From Cupriavidus sp. P-10 (GTDB lineage Bacteria; Pseudomonadota; Gammaproteobacteria; Burkholderiales; Burkholderiaceae): DNA of 64,000 nt. The notes below the pieces were generated by a model, which ran no database searches, was not told where the DNA came from, and worked only from the letters and a program-made list of their open reading frames with translations. Of the stretch, positions 16,378-26,100 are shown piece after piece (position 1 is the stretch's first letter; the number at the start of each line of letters is the position of its first letter). The translations under genes were made by a program, and so were the position numbers. The DNA is taken from the NCBI RefSeq assembly GCF_003402535.2, contig NZ_AP025171.1:1426001-1490000 (forward strand), given 5' to 3'.

Positions 16378-18159
16378 TCAACATGTGTCGTAGCCAAACA
16401 TGCACGCCGCGAGGACCTTCGTGGGTTCATAGGACCCGTATCGACCTTGCGGACGCCCGACCTCCGAGATTAGGTGAAGATGCTTGCGCGCGCGCGAACC
16501 GACGACATAGAGAAGCTTGCTAGCGGCCGCATGGCTGGTCGTTTCGCTGAAATGCGGCACCATGCCTTGAAGCAGACCAAAAGCGATAACCACGTCGAAT
16601 TCGGCGCCCTTGACGCCGTGTATGGTCGAGACGGTGATACCGGTCCGTTCACGAAACACCTTCTTGAAGAAGGACACATCGTTGATGTAGCTGGCCCCCG
16701 CTTGCCGAAGCTTGGCAATCCGCGCCTGTGAGCTGCGAAAGAATGCCGCGTGATGTTCAATCAGCGGAGGGAAGCTGTCGAGGTCGACACCAAGCCGCCC
16801 AAATAATATAGCGAACGCCTGGTGCAGGTACGCAAGTCCGTCCGTCTCGGAAATTGCGATGGCGTTGCACTCCCTCAATAGCAACCGCGGTGTCAGGGGA
16901 GAGGTGTCGACACCAAAATCTTCCAGATCGTCGATGACCTCGTTCGCCCAACGCATGCGACGAACGAGCATCCCTGGCGAAGACTCCGTCAGCAGAATCT
17001 TCGACAGCTTGAACCAGTAGTTATCCGAGTCGTTGCTAAAAGGCACGAGGCCCGGCCCGTCGAACTGTTGATCTGGCAGCATCGCCACCAGTTTGCGCGT
17101 CGTCGATGCCAGCAATGTCCACCAGGGGGCGAGCACGCAAATCTCCTCGGGGGCATGCCCTGCAGCCAGGCTCACCTGAATCAGCCGGATCAACTCGTCA
17201 TGCAGGCCAGTATGGGCGATCTGCCGGTTGTACGACACCATGCTTGGAAAGCTAGCGTTGACACCCGCGCCTTCGATGGTGGTCGCATGGACGTTGAAGT
17301 TTGAGAACTGACTGATGATTCTGTTACTCGAACGATAATTTCGGCTGAGCGCCATCTCCTCGATCGGGATCCCCGCCAGGGCACGAAACTCGGGCAGGGA
17401 AATCGCATAGCCGCCGAGCGAACCATAGATGGCCTGGTTCGGATCGCCGACGATGAACGTCTTCGTCCGTCGGGCGCCCGCACGCAGGATCGCGGCCAGC
17501 AGGCTATATTGGATCTGCTTCGTATCCTGGTACTCGTCTACGAAGATATAGGAGAAGACTTGGGAGAGAAGGGGTGCGATATGCTTCTGGTCACGCATGA
17601 GGGTATGCGCATGCCAAAGGATCAGCTCGAAATCGATCTGCCGCGCCGCTGCAAGCTCCCGAAAATACTCCTGCAAGATCTGATGGAGCGCCTCATGTTT
17701 CCAGGCATCGGCGCATCCAAGGTGGTACCCGCTTTCGTTGAAGTAGTAGTCGCAATCCCAGTGGCTGACGCCCGAATAAGGCGCGCACAGCCGCTCAAGC
17801 AGCAGTTCGCGATCATGCCTGTCCAGGACGCGGTAGCCACGCGCGAGCTCGGGCAGGTAGACGCCATACGGCTTGATGATCCATTCGAGACAGAAGGAGT
17901 GGATCGTCCCGATCCACAGGCCCGAGGTGTCGACACCCATCGCTTCGATGCGCTCCTGGATCTCGTCGGCGGCGCGATGCGTATAGGTGATGGCGACCAC
18001 AATCCGCTTGTCCGTTCGGCGGGAAAGCTCATAGGCAATCTTGTAGGTCAGCGTCCGCGTCTTGCCGCTGCCGGGGCAGGCAATGAGGAAGACGCTCGAC
18101 TCCTCCCTAACGGCGGCCGCCTGCTCCTCGTTCAGGTCCCGTGCATCCCAGGCGAACAT
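16378..18159 (-). CDS. gajB: Gabija helicase GajB, UvrD/Rep-like
   Basis: A superfamily 1A helicase and second gene of a Gabija-type pair. Motifs in order from the ATG at 18159: Q-like NEEQAAA, motif I ACPGSGKTRTL, motif II FVDEYQDT, motif III GDPNQAIYG, motif IV ALSRNYRSS, motif V STIHGVKGAEFD. The ATG shares one base with the stop of the OLD nuclease gene upstream (TGATG), so translation is coupled. The frame is open further to 18324 inside the nuclease gene, but the ATG at 18159 starts right before the helicase fold (MFAWDARDLNEEQ). At 593 residues it is longer than the Bacillus GajB (494). In Gabija, GajB is thought to sense DNA ends or help trigger GajA cutting. Confidence 0.85.
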   Translation of the reverse strand: MFAWDARDLNEEQAAAVREESSVFLIACPGSGKTRTLTYKIAYELSRRTDKRIVVAITYTHRAADEIQERIEAMGVDTSGLWIGTIHSFCLEWIIKPYGVYLPELARGYRVLDRHDRELLLERLCAPYSGVSHWDCDYYFNESGYHLGCADAWKHEALHQILQEYFRELAAARQIDFELILWHAHTLMRDQKHIAPLLSQVFSYIFVDEYQDTKQIQYSLLAAILRAGARRTKTFIVGDPNQAIYGSLGGYAISLPEFRALAGIPIEEMALSRNYRSSNRIISQFSNFNVHATTIEGAGVNASFPSMVSYNRQIAHTGLHDELIRLIQVSLAAGHAPEEICVLAPWWTLLASTTRKLVAMLPDQQFDGPGLVPFSNDSDNYWFKLSKILLTESSPGMLVRRMRWANEVIDDLEDFGVDTSPLTPRLLLRECNAIAISETDGLAYLHQAFAILFGRLGVDLDSFPPLIEHHAAFFRSSQARIAKLRQAGASYINDVSFFKKVFRERTGITVSTIHGVKGAEFDVVIAFGLLQGMVPHFSETTSHAAASKLLYVVGSRARKHLHLISEVGRPQGRYGSYEPTKVLAACMFGYDTC

Positions 18160-20297
18160 CAGGACATCTCCGCCAAGAACGGCGCGATGGCGTCCCCGGG
18201 CAACGCGCAGGCGACTGCCGTCCTGAGCGCTGGCATATCGATCTCTTTCCGACGGAAACGATCGAGCTCGATTGCGAAATGGGACAGACGCGCGTGCGCA
18301 GAGGCGTCGGTACGCCACAAACAATCCGCCCGATGCCGAAGGATCCGGGCAATCAGCGGGCGGGAGAAGGGACCATGTGCGAACAGGATCGCCCGTCGGA
18401 TGTAGTCCGGGATCACCACCTCATGGGTCAGCGCATCGGCGAGCAGGATGGCGAACCAGCCCTTTCCATCGTGCTCGGCCATCATCAGCGCCCGAAGTCC
18501 CATTTCAGGCAGGAACCTCGAGTGGAGCGTCGCAATCGATTGTGCAATGGTCGCGGGATCCTTGTAGACCCTGTCGACGACCCGGATTAGTGCCTCCTGG
18601 TTGCCAGCCGCGACAAAATCCACTTCAAACGTATGCGTTGCGTAAAACGCCGCGAGCCAGGGGTTTCCCGCGACAAAGGCGTCGAGGTCAGCCTTGCGCT
18701 CGGCACCGGATTTCTGCGAGCCGGCCGCTTTGCGTTTTCTCGCTGCCCAGGCGTCCGGATCACCGGGTTGTGGCGTCACATCGAAGAAGATCGTATCGAG
18801 GTCGGTGACGATGCCGCAGCGCTTGCGGATGCGCATGTCGTGAAACAGGACGGCCACATTCTTGAACCCGGTGCTCCGGATATTGATGACGCTGATGCCC
18901 AGCTCATCGACACTCAGGCCGAGCACCTTCTTGACGAGGATCGGGATCAGGATCTCCTCGGCATCGCCTTCCACGAGCACCACGCTCTTTGCGAAAAGCA
19001 GGTTGCTACGCACCGCGTCCAAATACCGTTGAATGCTGGTGAGCTGGGACGGCTCCAGCCCCGTCGACGGCTGGTAGGCCTCGCAGAACGAACCGTGACG
19101 TCCCAGGATGTTGACGTTGCTGACGTTACTCACCTCGGAGATGTGAGTCGAGTGCGTCGTGTAGATAATCTGGGCGTCGCGGTAGGCGATGCGATCGAAC
19201 AACGTCTTCTGAATATGCGTGTGGATATGCGCTTCCGGCTCTTCGATCAAGAGGAAATTGGCGATCGCGAGTTTTTCGCGCTGGTACTTGAATTCCAGCA
19301 GCTTCAACGTCAGGTAGATCAAGTTGGCCCCGCCCAGACTCAACTCGTGTATCGCCCCCTCATAGCCTTCCTCGGACTCGCCCACAAACAGACGCAGTGA
19401 CTGAAATAGCTTCTCGGCTTCGTTAGGCAGGTCGGACTTGATCGACAGCGAGGCAGGTGAGTAGGTCTCGCCGGCGGCATCCTTGATCGTTTCGCGGATG
19501 TGCTTGCGCACCGACTGCACGTCCTCCAAGCCTTCAATGGAGGCATTCAAGTCGTGAACCATCTGGGTGATGGGGAGCATTGCCCCCGGCGCGAGCTCGC
19601 CGCTCTTGCTCTTAAGCAGCGTGAATAGCGGGTTCGTCCGGTTGTTGTGAAACTCGGCGACGACGTCGCGCAGGGCCTGGATGAAGGTCAGCGACACCTC
19701 CTTTGTGACCGAGAGGAAACCAGGCACTTTCGCTCCAATCTCCGGGAACTCAGTCTCCGGACTGAGGACGCACTGCTCGAAGTTGCCTACGATCGATTCG
19801 TAGACCAACGGGTCGCCGAATTCCGCGCTACTTCTTCCGGTGAACACGGTCTCGTAATCATCGATCGTGATCGCGTCACGGATTCTGGCGAGGTTCTCTT
19901 TGTCGCCATTCTTTAACCCAGCCAGCTTCAGCCGAACCTCCTTCTTCGGGCGAAAGATGAGGTTATAGGTGGCCTTCGAGAGCGGCCCGTCTTCGAGAGC
20001 GGCCGTACCGTGAAGAAACAGTGCCTGCACGGCTTCGTCGGCGCTGATTTCCTCGAACTCCATACTGATAATGATCCAATGGCCCTGCCATTGTGCTAGC
20101 GCCCGGCTGAAGTCGGACTCTTCCAACCGATAGGCAGCGCGCACCATCGTGTCATCCAGGAGAAGCCGGATCGCGCGAAGAATAGTGGACTTGCCTGACC
20201 CATTTTCGCCGATGATGGTGTTGACACCCCGATGAAACCGCAGCGTTGTGCTCCGAAAATTCCGGTAGTTAACCAGGGTCAGTTTGGAAATATGCAT
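18159..20297 (-). CDS. gajA: Gabija nuclease GajA, OLD family (ATPase + TOPRIM)
   Basis: An overcoming-lysogenisation-defect (OLD) protein. The ATPase part has Walker A GENGSGKST (about 30-38), signature LSLGGANLIYL, Walker B FLLIEEPEAHIH and H-loop TTHSTHISEV. The TOPRIM part has VVLVEGDAEE (acidic Glu) and GIVTDLDTIF (Asp-x-Asp), the metal-binding residues for DNA nicking. It is followed by a UvrD helicase with a 1-base overlap, the GajAB order. At 712 residues it is longer than the reference GajA (578), because of a C-terminal extension of roughly 130 residues after TOPRIM. The promoter should lie in the 567-base gap shared with the divergent Wadjet operon. Confidence 0.86.
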   Translation of the reverse strand: MHISKLTLVNYRNFRSTTLRFHRGVNTIIGENGSGKSTILRAIRLLLDDTMVRAAYRLEESDFSRALAQWQGHWIIISMEFEEISADEAVQALFLHGTAALEDGPLSKATYNLIFRPKKEVRLKLAGLKNGDKENLARIRDAITIDDYETVFTGRSSAEFGDPLVYESIVGNFEQCVLSPETEFPEIGAKVPGFLSVTKEVSLTFIQALRDVVAEFHNNRTNPLFTLLKSKSGELAPGAMLPITQMVHDLNASIEGLEDVQSVRKHIRETIKDAAGETYSPASLSIKSDLPNEAEKLFQSLRLFVGESEEGYEGAIHELSLGGANLIYLTLKLLEFKYQREKLAIANFLLIEEPEAHIHTHIQKTLFDRIAYRDAQIIYTTHSTHISEVSNVSNVNILGRHGSFCEAYQPSTGLEPSQLTSIQRYLDAVRSNLLFAKSVVLVEGDAEEILIPILVKKVLGLSVDELGISVINIRSTGFKNVAVLFHDMRIRKRCGIVTDLDTIFFDVTPQPGDPDAWAARKRKAAGSQKSGAERKADLDAFVAGNPWLAAFYATHTFEVDFVAAGNQEALIRVVDRVYKDPATIAQSIATLHSRFLPEMGLRALMMAEHDGKGWFAILLADALTHEVVIPDYIRRAILFAHGPFSRPLIARILRHRADCLWRTDASAHARLSHFAIELDRFRRKEIDMPALRTAVACALPGDAIAPFLAEMS

Positions 20298-20864
20298 GCT
20301 TTTCCGGCCCGCCGCTTCCTTGAACGGCCTTGTCTGTTTTTAAGCAAATCGTAACGCTACGGCCTTACAGGGCGTCCAGTGCCGGTAAGAATCGGAGTTT
20401 GCGAGATTGTAGCGCGTGCAGCGCGCCCAGATTCCACCCAAATCTCGGGATTACCTGTAAGCCTGTCCGGTAATATGAAAACGGGCCTCATCACACTACT
20501 TGCCACCAGCAAGCTCAATGTTTATGCGGGTTATGGAGCGCAGGATCAAGTATCCTCCAATTGGGGGATTGACAATCGTCTTTCGCTGTGACGGATTAAA
20601 TCCAGCGCCATGCGGAGGCCATCTCCAATGTGCGGGGTAGTTTGCAGTTCCGGCGTTCTCTTCGCAATATGTCAAATCAGATCGCGGCAGGCGCTATAGT
20701 CGCGCTCTCACTAGGTAAGGCGAGGCGCTTGTGAGCGCACCAAAATGAAAAAGTCAGGTTCGACGGAACGAATCTGGCCACACTGAGTAGTCGGTAGTTC
20801 CTGGTGACGCCTACCCGTAAGCCAGTGCGGGCACGCGGCAAGAATCTGTCCGGAGAGAGAACGT
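20298..20864. other. Divergent promoter region between Gabija and Wadjet
   Basis: 567 bases without a convincing gene; a 70-codon frame at 20379-20591 has no ribosome site or recognisable content. The region is AT-richer than its surroundings and must carry promoters for both divergent systems. A purine-rich GGAG at 20852-20855 lies 9 bases before a TTG and marks the likely start of jetA. Confidence 0.5.
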
Positions 20865-22301
20865 TTGTTTAGTCACGAGACGATAACAACTCCAACGAAG
20901 ATGGCACAACTAACGAGTTTGTCGAAGCTCCCGCACGATGTTCGGCTCGTCGCCGCGGTGTCGCGCCTGATCGACCTGCATCAGAGTCGTCGTGAAACGG
21001 GCGGCGTGTACGTTCCCGAGACCCCAGAGCGGGCCGGATATATGCTGGCGGTCGCCTTCCTGATCCTCGAACTCCTGAGGGAACTCGAAATGGATCGCGG
21101 CCCGACGTTTGTCGCCTTGACGGAACTCCATGCGCGCATCCGGCAACGCGTAACGACGGTCACGGCAGACGACCTGACCTTCGTCGTCGACACGCTCGCC
21201 CGCGAGCGCGATATCCGCTACGGCGTGGAGGACGGCAAAGGCGGCTTGGAGTTTGGGCTCACGAAGGATTCGACGCCGCTTCTCGAACGAGCAAGGGATT
21301 TCAACCAGGTACAACTCACGGAGAATGGACGTCTGCTGCTGCGGGTGTCGGCCGCCAAGGAAAACTGGCTCTATACCGACGTCGACGCAGAGCGGCTGGT
21401 CGCTGCCATCGAGCGCAAGCAATTCGGCGACATTCCGCGGCTGTGTCGCAGCCTCATTCTTGAGGTGGCGTCGAAAAGCAAGCAATTGACCTCCGCCATG
21501 GAGCGGCCCACGCTCTCGGAACTGCGCGATATCCTACTGACGGAGGGCAGCGGCATCGCCGATGCCCTGCAGAAAGCGATCGAGGTGGTCAAGCGAGCCA
21601 TCAACCTGATCCACGGTACGGGCGCCCGCGAAGCATTTGACGCGTGGAAGTACACCTACGGCGTCGAGTACTCGCTGGGCAACCTCCAGACGGAAGTGGA
21701 GATGGTCATGCAGAACGTCGAGGCGCTGTCCCGGCGCTTTGTCACCTTTCTGGACACGGCGCAGCGCGCGAAGCCAGTTGGCGGCACGACCGTGGACTTC
21801 CTGTCGATCGTGAATTCATTGACTATGGTGGGTGCGTCTCCCACACCCGATCGACTGGAAGCGCTCATGGCGGGCATCATGCCTTGGGGTATGCATGGCG
21901 AGACGTTCCATCCGGTCGATTTGGTGGGGCAGGTGGACTTTACCCGCCTCGGCGAGGAGTCGGTCACCCCCGTCTCGACCTTCACCGTCGATCCGACGCA
22001 GGGTGACGCCAGCCACAATCGATTCCTCAACTTCCTGCTGCGCAATCGCGCGCTGGTGATCTCTCAACTCAAGGAACAGCCGACCCTGTTCTCTGAGATC
22101 GTGACAGGGACGGACTTCGCACTTGAGGCGGGCGAAAGTCCGGCCGACTTCTTTGGCGTGTACTCGTCGCCCGAGCAACTGGATGGCGAGGGCTTCACGA
22201 TCAAGGTCGGCCTAACCGGCAAGACCTTCCAAACTAAAATCGGCGGCACCTGGTTCTCGGGGACGGATCCGATGATGTTTCTTGAGGAGAGCACGCAATG
22301 A
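20865..22301 (+). CDS. jetA: Wadjet JetA, kleisin-like component
   Basis: First gene of a four-gene SMC operon with the JetABCD order. The protein (478 residues) is soluble and helix-rich with winged-helix-like ends, as expected of the kleisin-like subunit that bridges the JetC heads. I see no catalytic motif and identify it mainly by position, size and company. Wadjet complexes extrude and cleave circular DNA, excluding plasmids. The start is ambiguous: TTG at 20865 has a good GGAG 9 bases before it, while the ATG at 20901 has only a weak site. The last codon overlaps the jetB start as ATGA (22298-22301). Which Wadjet subtype this is cannot be settled by eye. Confidence 0.72.
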   Translation: MFSHETITTPTKMAQLTSLSKLPHDVRLVAAVSRLIDLHQSRRETGGVYVPETPERAGYMLAVAFLILELLRELEMDRGPTFVALTELHARIRQRVTTVTADDLTFVVDTLARERDIRYGVEDGKGGLEFGLTKDSTPLLERARDFNQVQLTENGRLLLRVSAAKENWLYTDVDAERLVAAIERKQFGDIPRLCRSLILEVASKSKQLTSAMERPTLSELRDILLTEGSGIADALQKAIEVVKRAINLIHGTGAREAFDAWKYTYGVEYSLGNLQTEVEMVMQNVEALSRRFVTFLDTAQRAKPVGGTTVDFLSIVNSLTMVGASPTPDRLEALMAGIMPWGMHGETFHPVDLVGQVDFTRLGEESVTPVSTFTVDPTQGDASHNRFLNFLLRNRALVISQLKEQPTLFSEIVTGTDFALEAGESPADFFGVYSSPEQLDGEGFTIKVGLTGKTFQTKIGGTWFSGTDPMMFLEESTQ

Positions 22302-23131
22302 ACATGGCCGACATGGGCGCAGCATTCGCCTACCTGCAACACTGGCGCGTCGCTTTCGGAAACCCGCCCGGGCGCAACCTGCGCGATGGCGAACGGGAAG
22401 CCGTGCGTATTCTCTCGAATTGCAACGCTGTCGATCTAGCCGCCTTCGATGAATTTCTGGCCACGCAGGGTCTGACGTTGATCGAGCGCAACGGCATGGA
22501 GTTTGGCATCCCGTCCAAATCTGGTGTGTCGAACAGTATCTGGGTGCTGACCCGCAAGCGCGGTACCAGCCTGCCCGCCTATGTCGATAGCCGCTGGTAT
22601 GTTGAGCGCATGCGTGACCGCCGGGGTGGGGACAGCGACGAAAAGCGTCACGAAACCGTGTTCTGGGTGACTCGCCTTTGGCTCACGCTGCAATGGTTCT
22701 TCTATCAGAAGATTGACCGACACCCGTCTGAGGTCAGCCGCTACCGGGAGGCCATGGTGTCCAAGCGTCTGTTCGTTGACATCCTGAAGGGCGGCATTGA
22801 GGAGATGGGAAATACTGGCCGCCCGGAAGGCGAGGCCGGGATCGTCTTCGACTACTTCTGGAAGGAAGCCAACAAGATCAACATCTGGGCGACGCGCTTC
22901 CTGACTGTGATGGAGGAGGCTGGCATGATCGAGCCCACCGGCAACAAGGAAGAATGGAGCCAGACTGTGCTCGCGGCGGTCGAGATGGCTGATGTGGCGG
23001 CAAACGAAGTCGCCTACCTGTTGCCGCCGGCGCAGCGCCCGGCGGCCTTGGAAACCGCAGCCCTGTTACTGGGTGAGTCGGTCGAGTCGGTGCAGGCCCG
23101 TCAAGCAGAACAGCAAGTACACGGAGCGTAA
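22298..23131 (+). CDS. jetB: Wadjet JetB, kite-like winged-helix component
   Basis: A 277-residue soluble protein starting in ATGA overlap with jetA and ending 5 bases before jetC. In Wadjet the second gene encodes a kite-type winged-helix dimer that binds the kleisin. The middle of the protein (HETVFWVTRLWLTLQWFFY) is aromatic-rich and the C-terminal 100 residues are helical. Assignment rests on gene order in a complete JetABCD operon rather than on a diagnostic motif. It is longer than the roughly 200-residue JetB of well-studied systems. Confidence 0.68.
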   Translation: MNMADMGAAFAYLQHWRVAFGNPPGRNLRDGEREAVRILSNCNAVDLAAFDEFLATQGLTLIERNGMEFGIPSKSGVSNSIWVLTRKRGTSLPAYVDSRWYVERMRDRRGGDSDEKRHETVFWVTRLWLTLQWFFYQKIDRHPSEVSRYREAMVSKRLFVDILKGGIEEMGNTGRPEGEAGIVFDYFWKEANKINIWATRFLTVMEEAGMIEPTGNKEEWSQTVLAAVEMADVAANEVAYLLPPAQRPAALETAALLLGESVESVQARQAEQQVHGA

Positions 23132-23136
23132 GTGGC

Positions 23137-26100
23137 ATGCCTTTAATCAATCGCATCGAAGTTTCCAACTTTATGAACAGCCGTCGCCAGGAGCCGTGGC
23201 GCCCGGATTGGGTCTACCAAGTATTCAACCCCAAGGGTGAGAATACCGCCATGAATATGCCCAATGGTCGTGGCAAGAGCACCATGATCGGCGGCACGCT
23301 TGGCATGCTGGCGGGCGACTACAAGGTATTGAACGACATCCGGCAAAAGCACTTTTCTCCGGCGTCGAATGGACACTTCACGCATCTGCGGATCGAAGTC
23401 ACGATCGCCGCCGATGACGAAGCGGGCATGGATCTGGTCGCCCAGTCGGGTGGCGATTTCTCGGGCTACCGGATGGTCTTTGGCATCTACGGCACAGCCG
23501 GGGAAGGCCGTGACTACTTTCTGTACTCCTACCGAGGCACCTTTGAAGACTGCCCGATCGGACGCCGTGACGGCCACCGCGTCACGCTGATCGGCAACAC
23601 CACCTTCCTGGAGACGCTCGACGCGCTGCCTTCGCGCTTCCCGACGACGCGCCGGGAGGGAACGCTGATCAACTGGCGCGAGCACGTTGGTGGCATCTTC
23701 GATATGGCTAGTATCGAGCAACAACTCGTCTATCAAAAGGCGAAGGGCGCCGAGGGGAGCAGCAACTACTTTGCGGTCCATTCGGGCAAGCGGCCCTACA
23801 GTGAAGCCGTGTTCTACGAGCGCCTGGCGCCGGAACTGCTCGTGGACATGATGGGCAACATTGACGAGTTCGCGGGCGAACGGGGTATCGAGGACACGAT
23901 CCACGAAAAGGTCCGCAATATTATCGGGGCCCAGAACCGCACCAAGCAGGCCGAAGAAGGCCTTAACGAAACACGGATCCTGCTTGACGAGCTGGAACGG
24001 GTGGAGAAGCAGGCCGGCGACCTCAATGCAGCAGAGCAGGAAGCGCACGCCGCGTTGACCGACGCTTCGCTGGCGCAGGCCGTCATCAAGAATTTGGCCA
24101 CGGATGATCCCCTGCCTGGCGTTCCGCTTGCTCCGCCGCCCGGTGCACCGGCGCTTGCCCGGTGGATGGTGATGCAGGATGGCGAATGGCACTTTGCCGA
24201 TCTTGGATTCGAGCAATTGACCGGGGAAAAACCGGCTGATGTCGCGACCCGAGCCGGCCGCAATCAGGTTTCACTGACCCCGCTGATGAAGCAGCGGGCG
24301 ATTGCCTGCGAGGGCAGCGGGATGGTCGAACTGCTGGTGAGCGCCTCGAAAGGCAATCCGAAGCTGTTCAAGCGCCATTTTGCGCTGGCCTTCAACGGTC
24401 TGACGAGGAACTTCCGCGAACAGTTAGACCAAGCATCGGTCGCAGCGGCGCTCAATACGGCCTTCGATTGGGCGGAAGCCAACGCCGATACGAACCCCGC
24501 TCGTCTCGAAAAAGCTCGTCTGGATATTCAGCGTGAAGAGGCTAGTGTCGAGCATGAGGCGCTTCAACGGGAGGGGACTGCACTGACCAGGGAGGCTGAG
24601 GAGCTTCGGGGCCAGTTGTCGGAGATCAACGCGCAGCAAGCCGAATACGCTCGGATGTTGGCGAGCGGGCTTTTCACCGAAGCGGAAATGCGGCAGCCGC
24701 TGAAAACCGGGCAGCGGGTCGGCGAAGTGCTTAGCGAGGCGGAAGAGAAGCTGGGCACGCATCGCGTGAAAATGGCCGAGCAAACAGACTCCTTCGAGAA
24801 GTGGCAGGAGTTCGTGGCCGAGCATGGGGACGATGCCCAGCCAAAGGCCGTGTTGGAACGGCTCGGCGACGCCTACGAAACCGCGCAAGCACAGGCCTTT
24901 GACGCCAAAATCACGAAAGATACCGCGTCCGAAGCAGCCGAGAACGCTCGACTTGAAGAGAAGGCCGCCACCGCTGCGCTGAAGGAAATCTCCGATCGCA
25001 CCGGAAAGCTGGAAGATCTCGCCCCCCGAGTCGGCGTCTTCAGGAGCGTCTTCGGGGATGAATCGCCGGATGGCCTCGCGGACCGCGTGAAGGCGGTCCT
25101 TGCCGCCGCGAGGTACCGCGACGCTGAGATCCACACTCAACGCACGAGAATGCGCGAAGGGCTGGAGGCGCTCGCAGCCTTCGAAGCGGCCCATGGTGAC
25201 GCCGTGGCGCCCGCCCAGTGGCTGGAACAGCGGACCAAACGGAGCCAGATGTTGACCGAGGAAATCCTTGGCCATCGGCATGATCTGGCGGACTTAACAG
25301 CGCGGCGGCGCGACCTCGATACCCATCCCGTGGCGGCCGGTAAGGTGGCGCGGGAAGTCCTAACCTTCGCGGGCGCAGACGCCATGCCGCTGCACACGGC
25401 AGTTGAGCAGATGGGGCTTGCAGAGGAGCGAAAGGGAAAGATCCTTTCGCTGTTCTCGGCGTTGCTGTTTTCGCCGGTCTACGCCGATGCCGGCCGCGCT
25501 GCGGCCGTGGCGTCCCAATTGGCGGAAAGAGGGATCGAATCGCCTGTCTTTGTGGCGATGGAACTCGAACAGTTCTGCACGGCGGGCGAGATCGCGTTCG
25601 ACGGCCGTGTGGCAAGTACGTGGCTCGTCGGGGTCAGGACGCGGCCAGTGGACTGCTTGCTGGATCCGACCCTGGTCGAGCGGGAAAAGACACAGCTTGC
25701 ACTCGAGATCGAACAGGTGCGCACGCTCCTCGCTGAAAAGGAGGTCGAACTCAAAGCAATGGACCCGAACTCGCCGGCGGCCCAGCAGGCATACAAGGCC
25801 AGCGATGCCGTGGCCCAGAGCTACCGCCAACTGGACAAGACGCTCGCGGATGAGCAGGCACCGCTGCGTGAGCGGCTGCCCGAACTTGAGGTACGTGCCT
25901 CTGCCGAATCCATCGAAGCCATTAAGGCGGTAATTGCTCATCGCCAGGTTTTGGGCGACGACAGCATCGAGGAATTGCTTGAGCGTTTGGTCCTCGCCAA
26001 AGACCGCCACGGGCAGGCAGAGGAGGCGATGAAAACCAGGCTCGATCAGGCTCGTGTTGCCGACCAAGCCTCCGACGAATGTCATCGGGTAGTAGCGGCG

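Noticed and set aside
20379..20591. 70-codon frame in the Gabija-Wadjet gap
   Set aside because: No ribosome site and no recognisable content; more likely promoter DNA.
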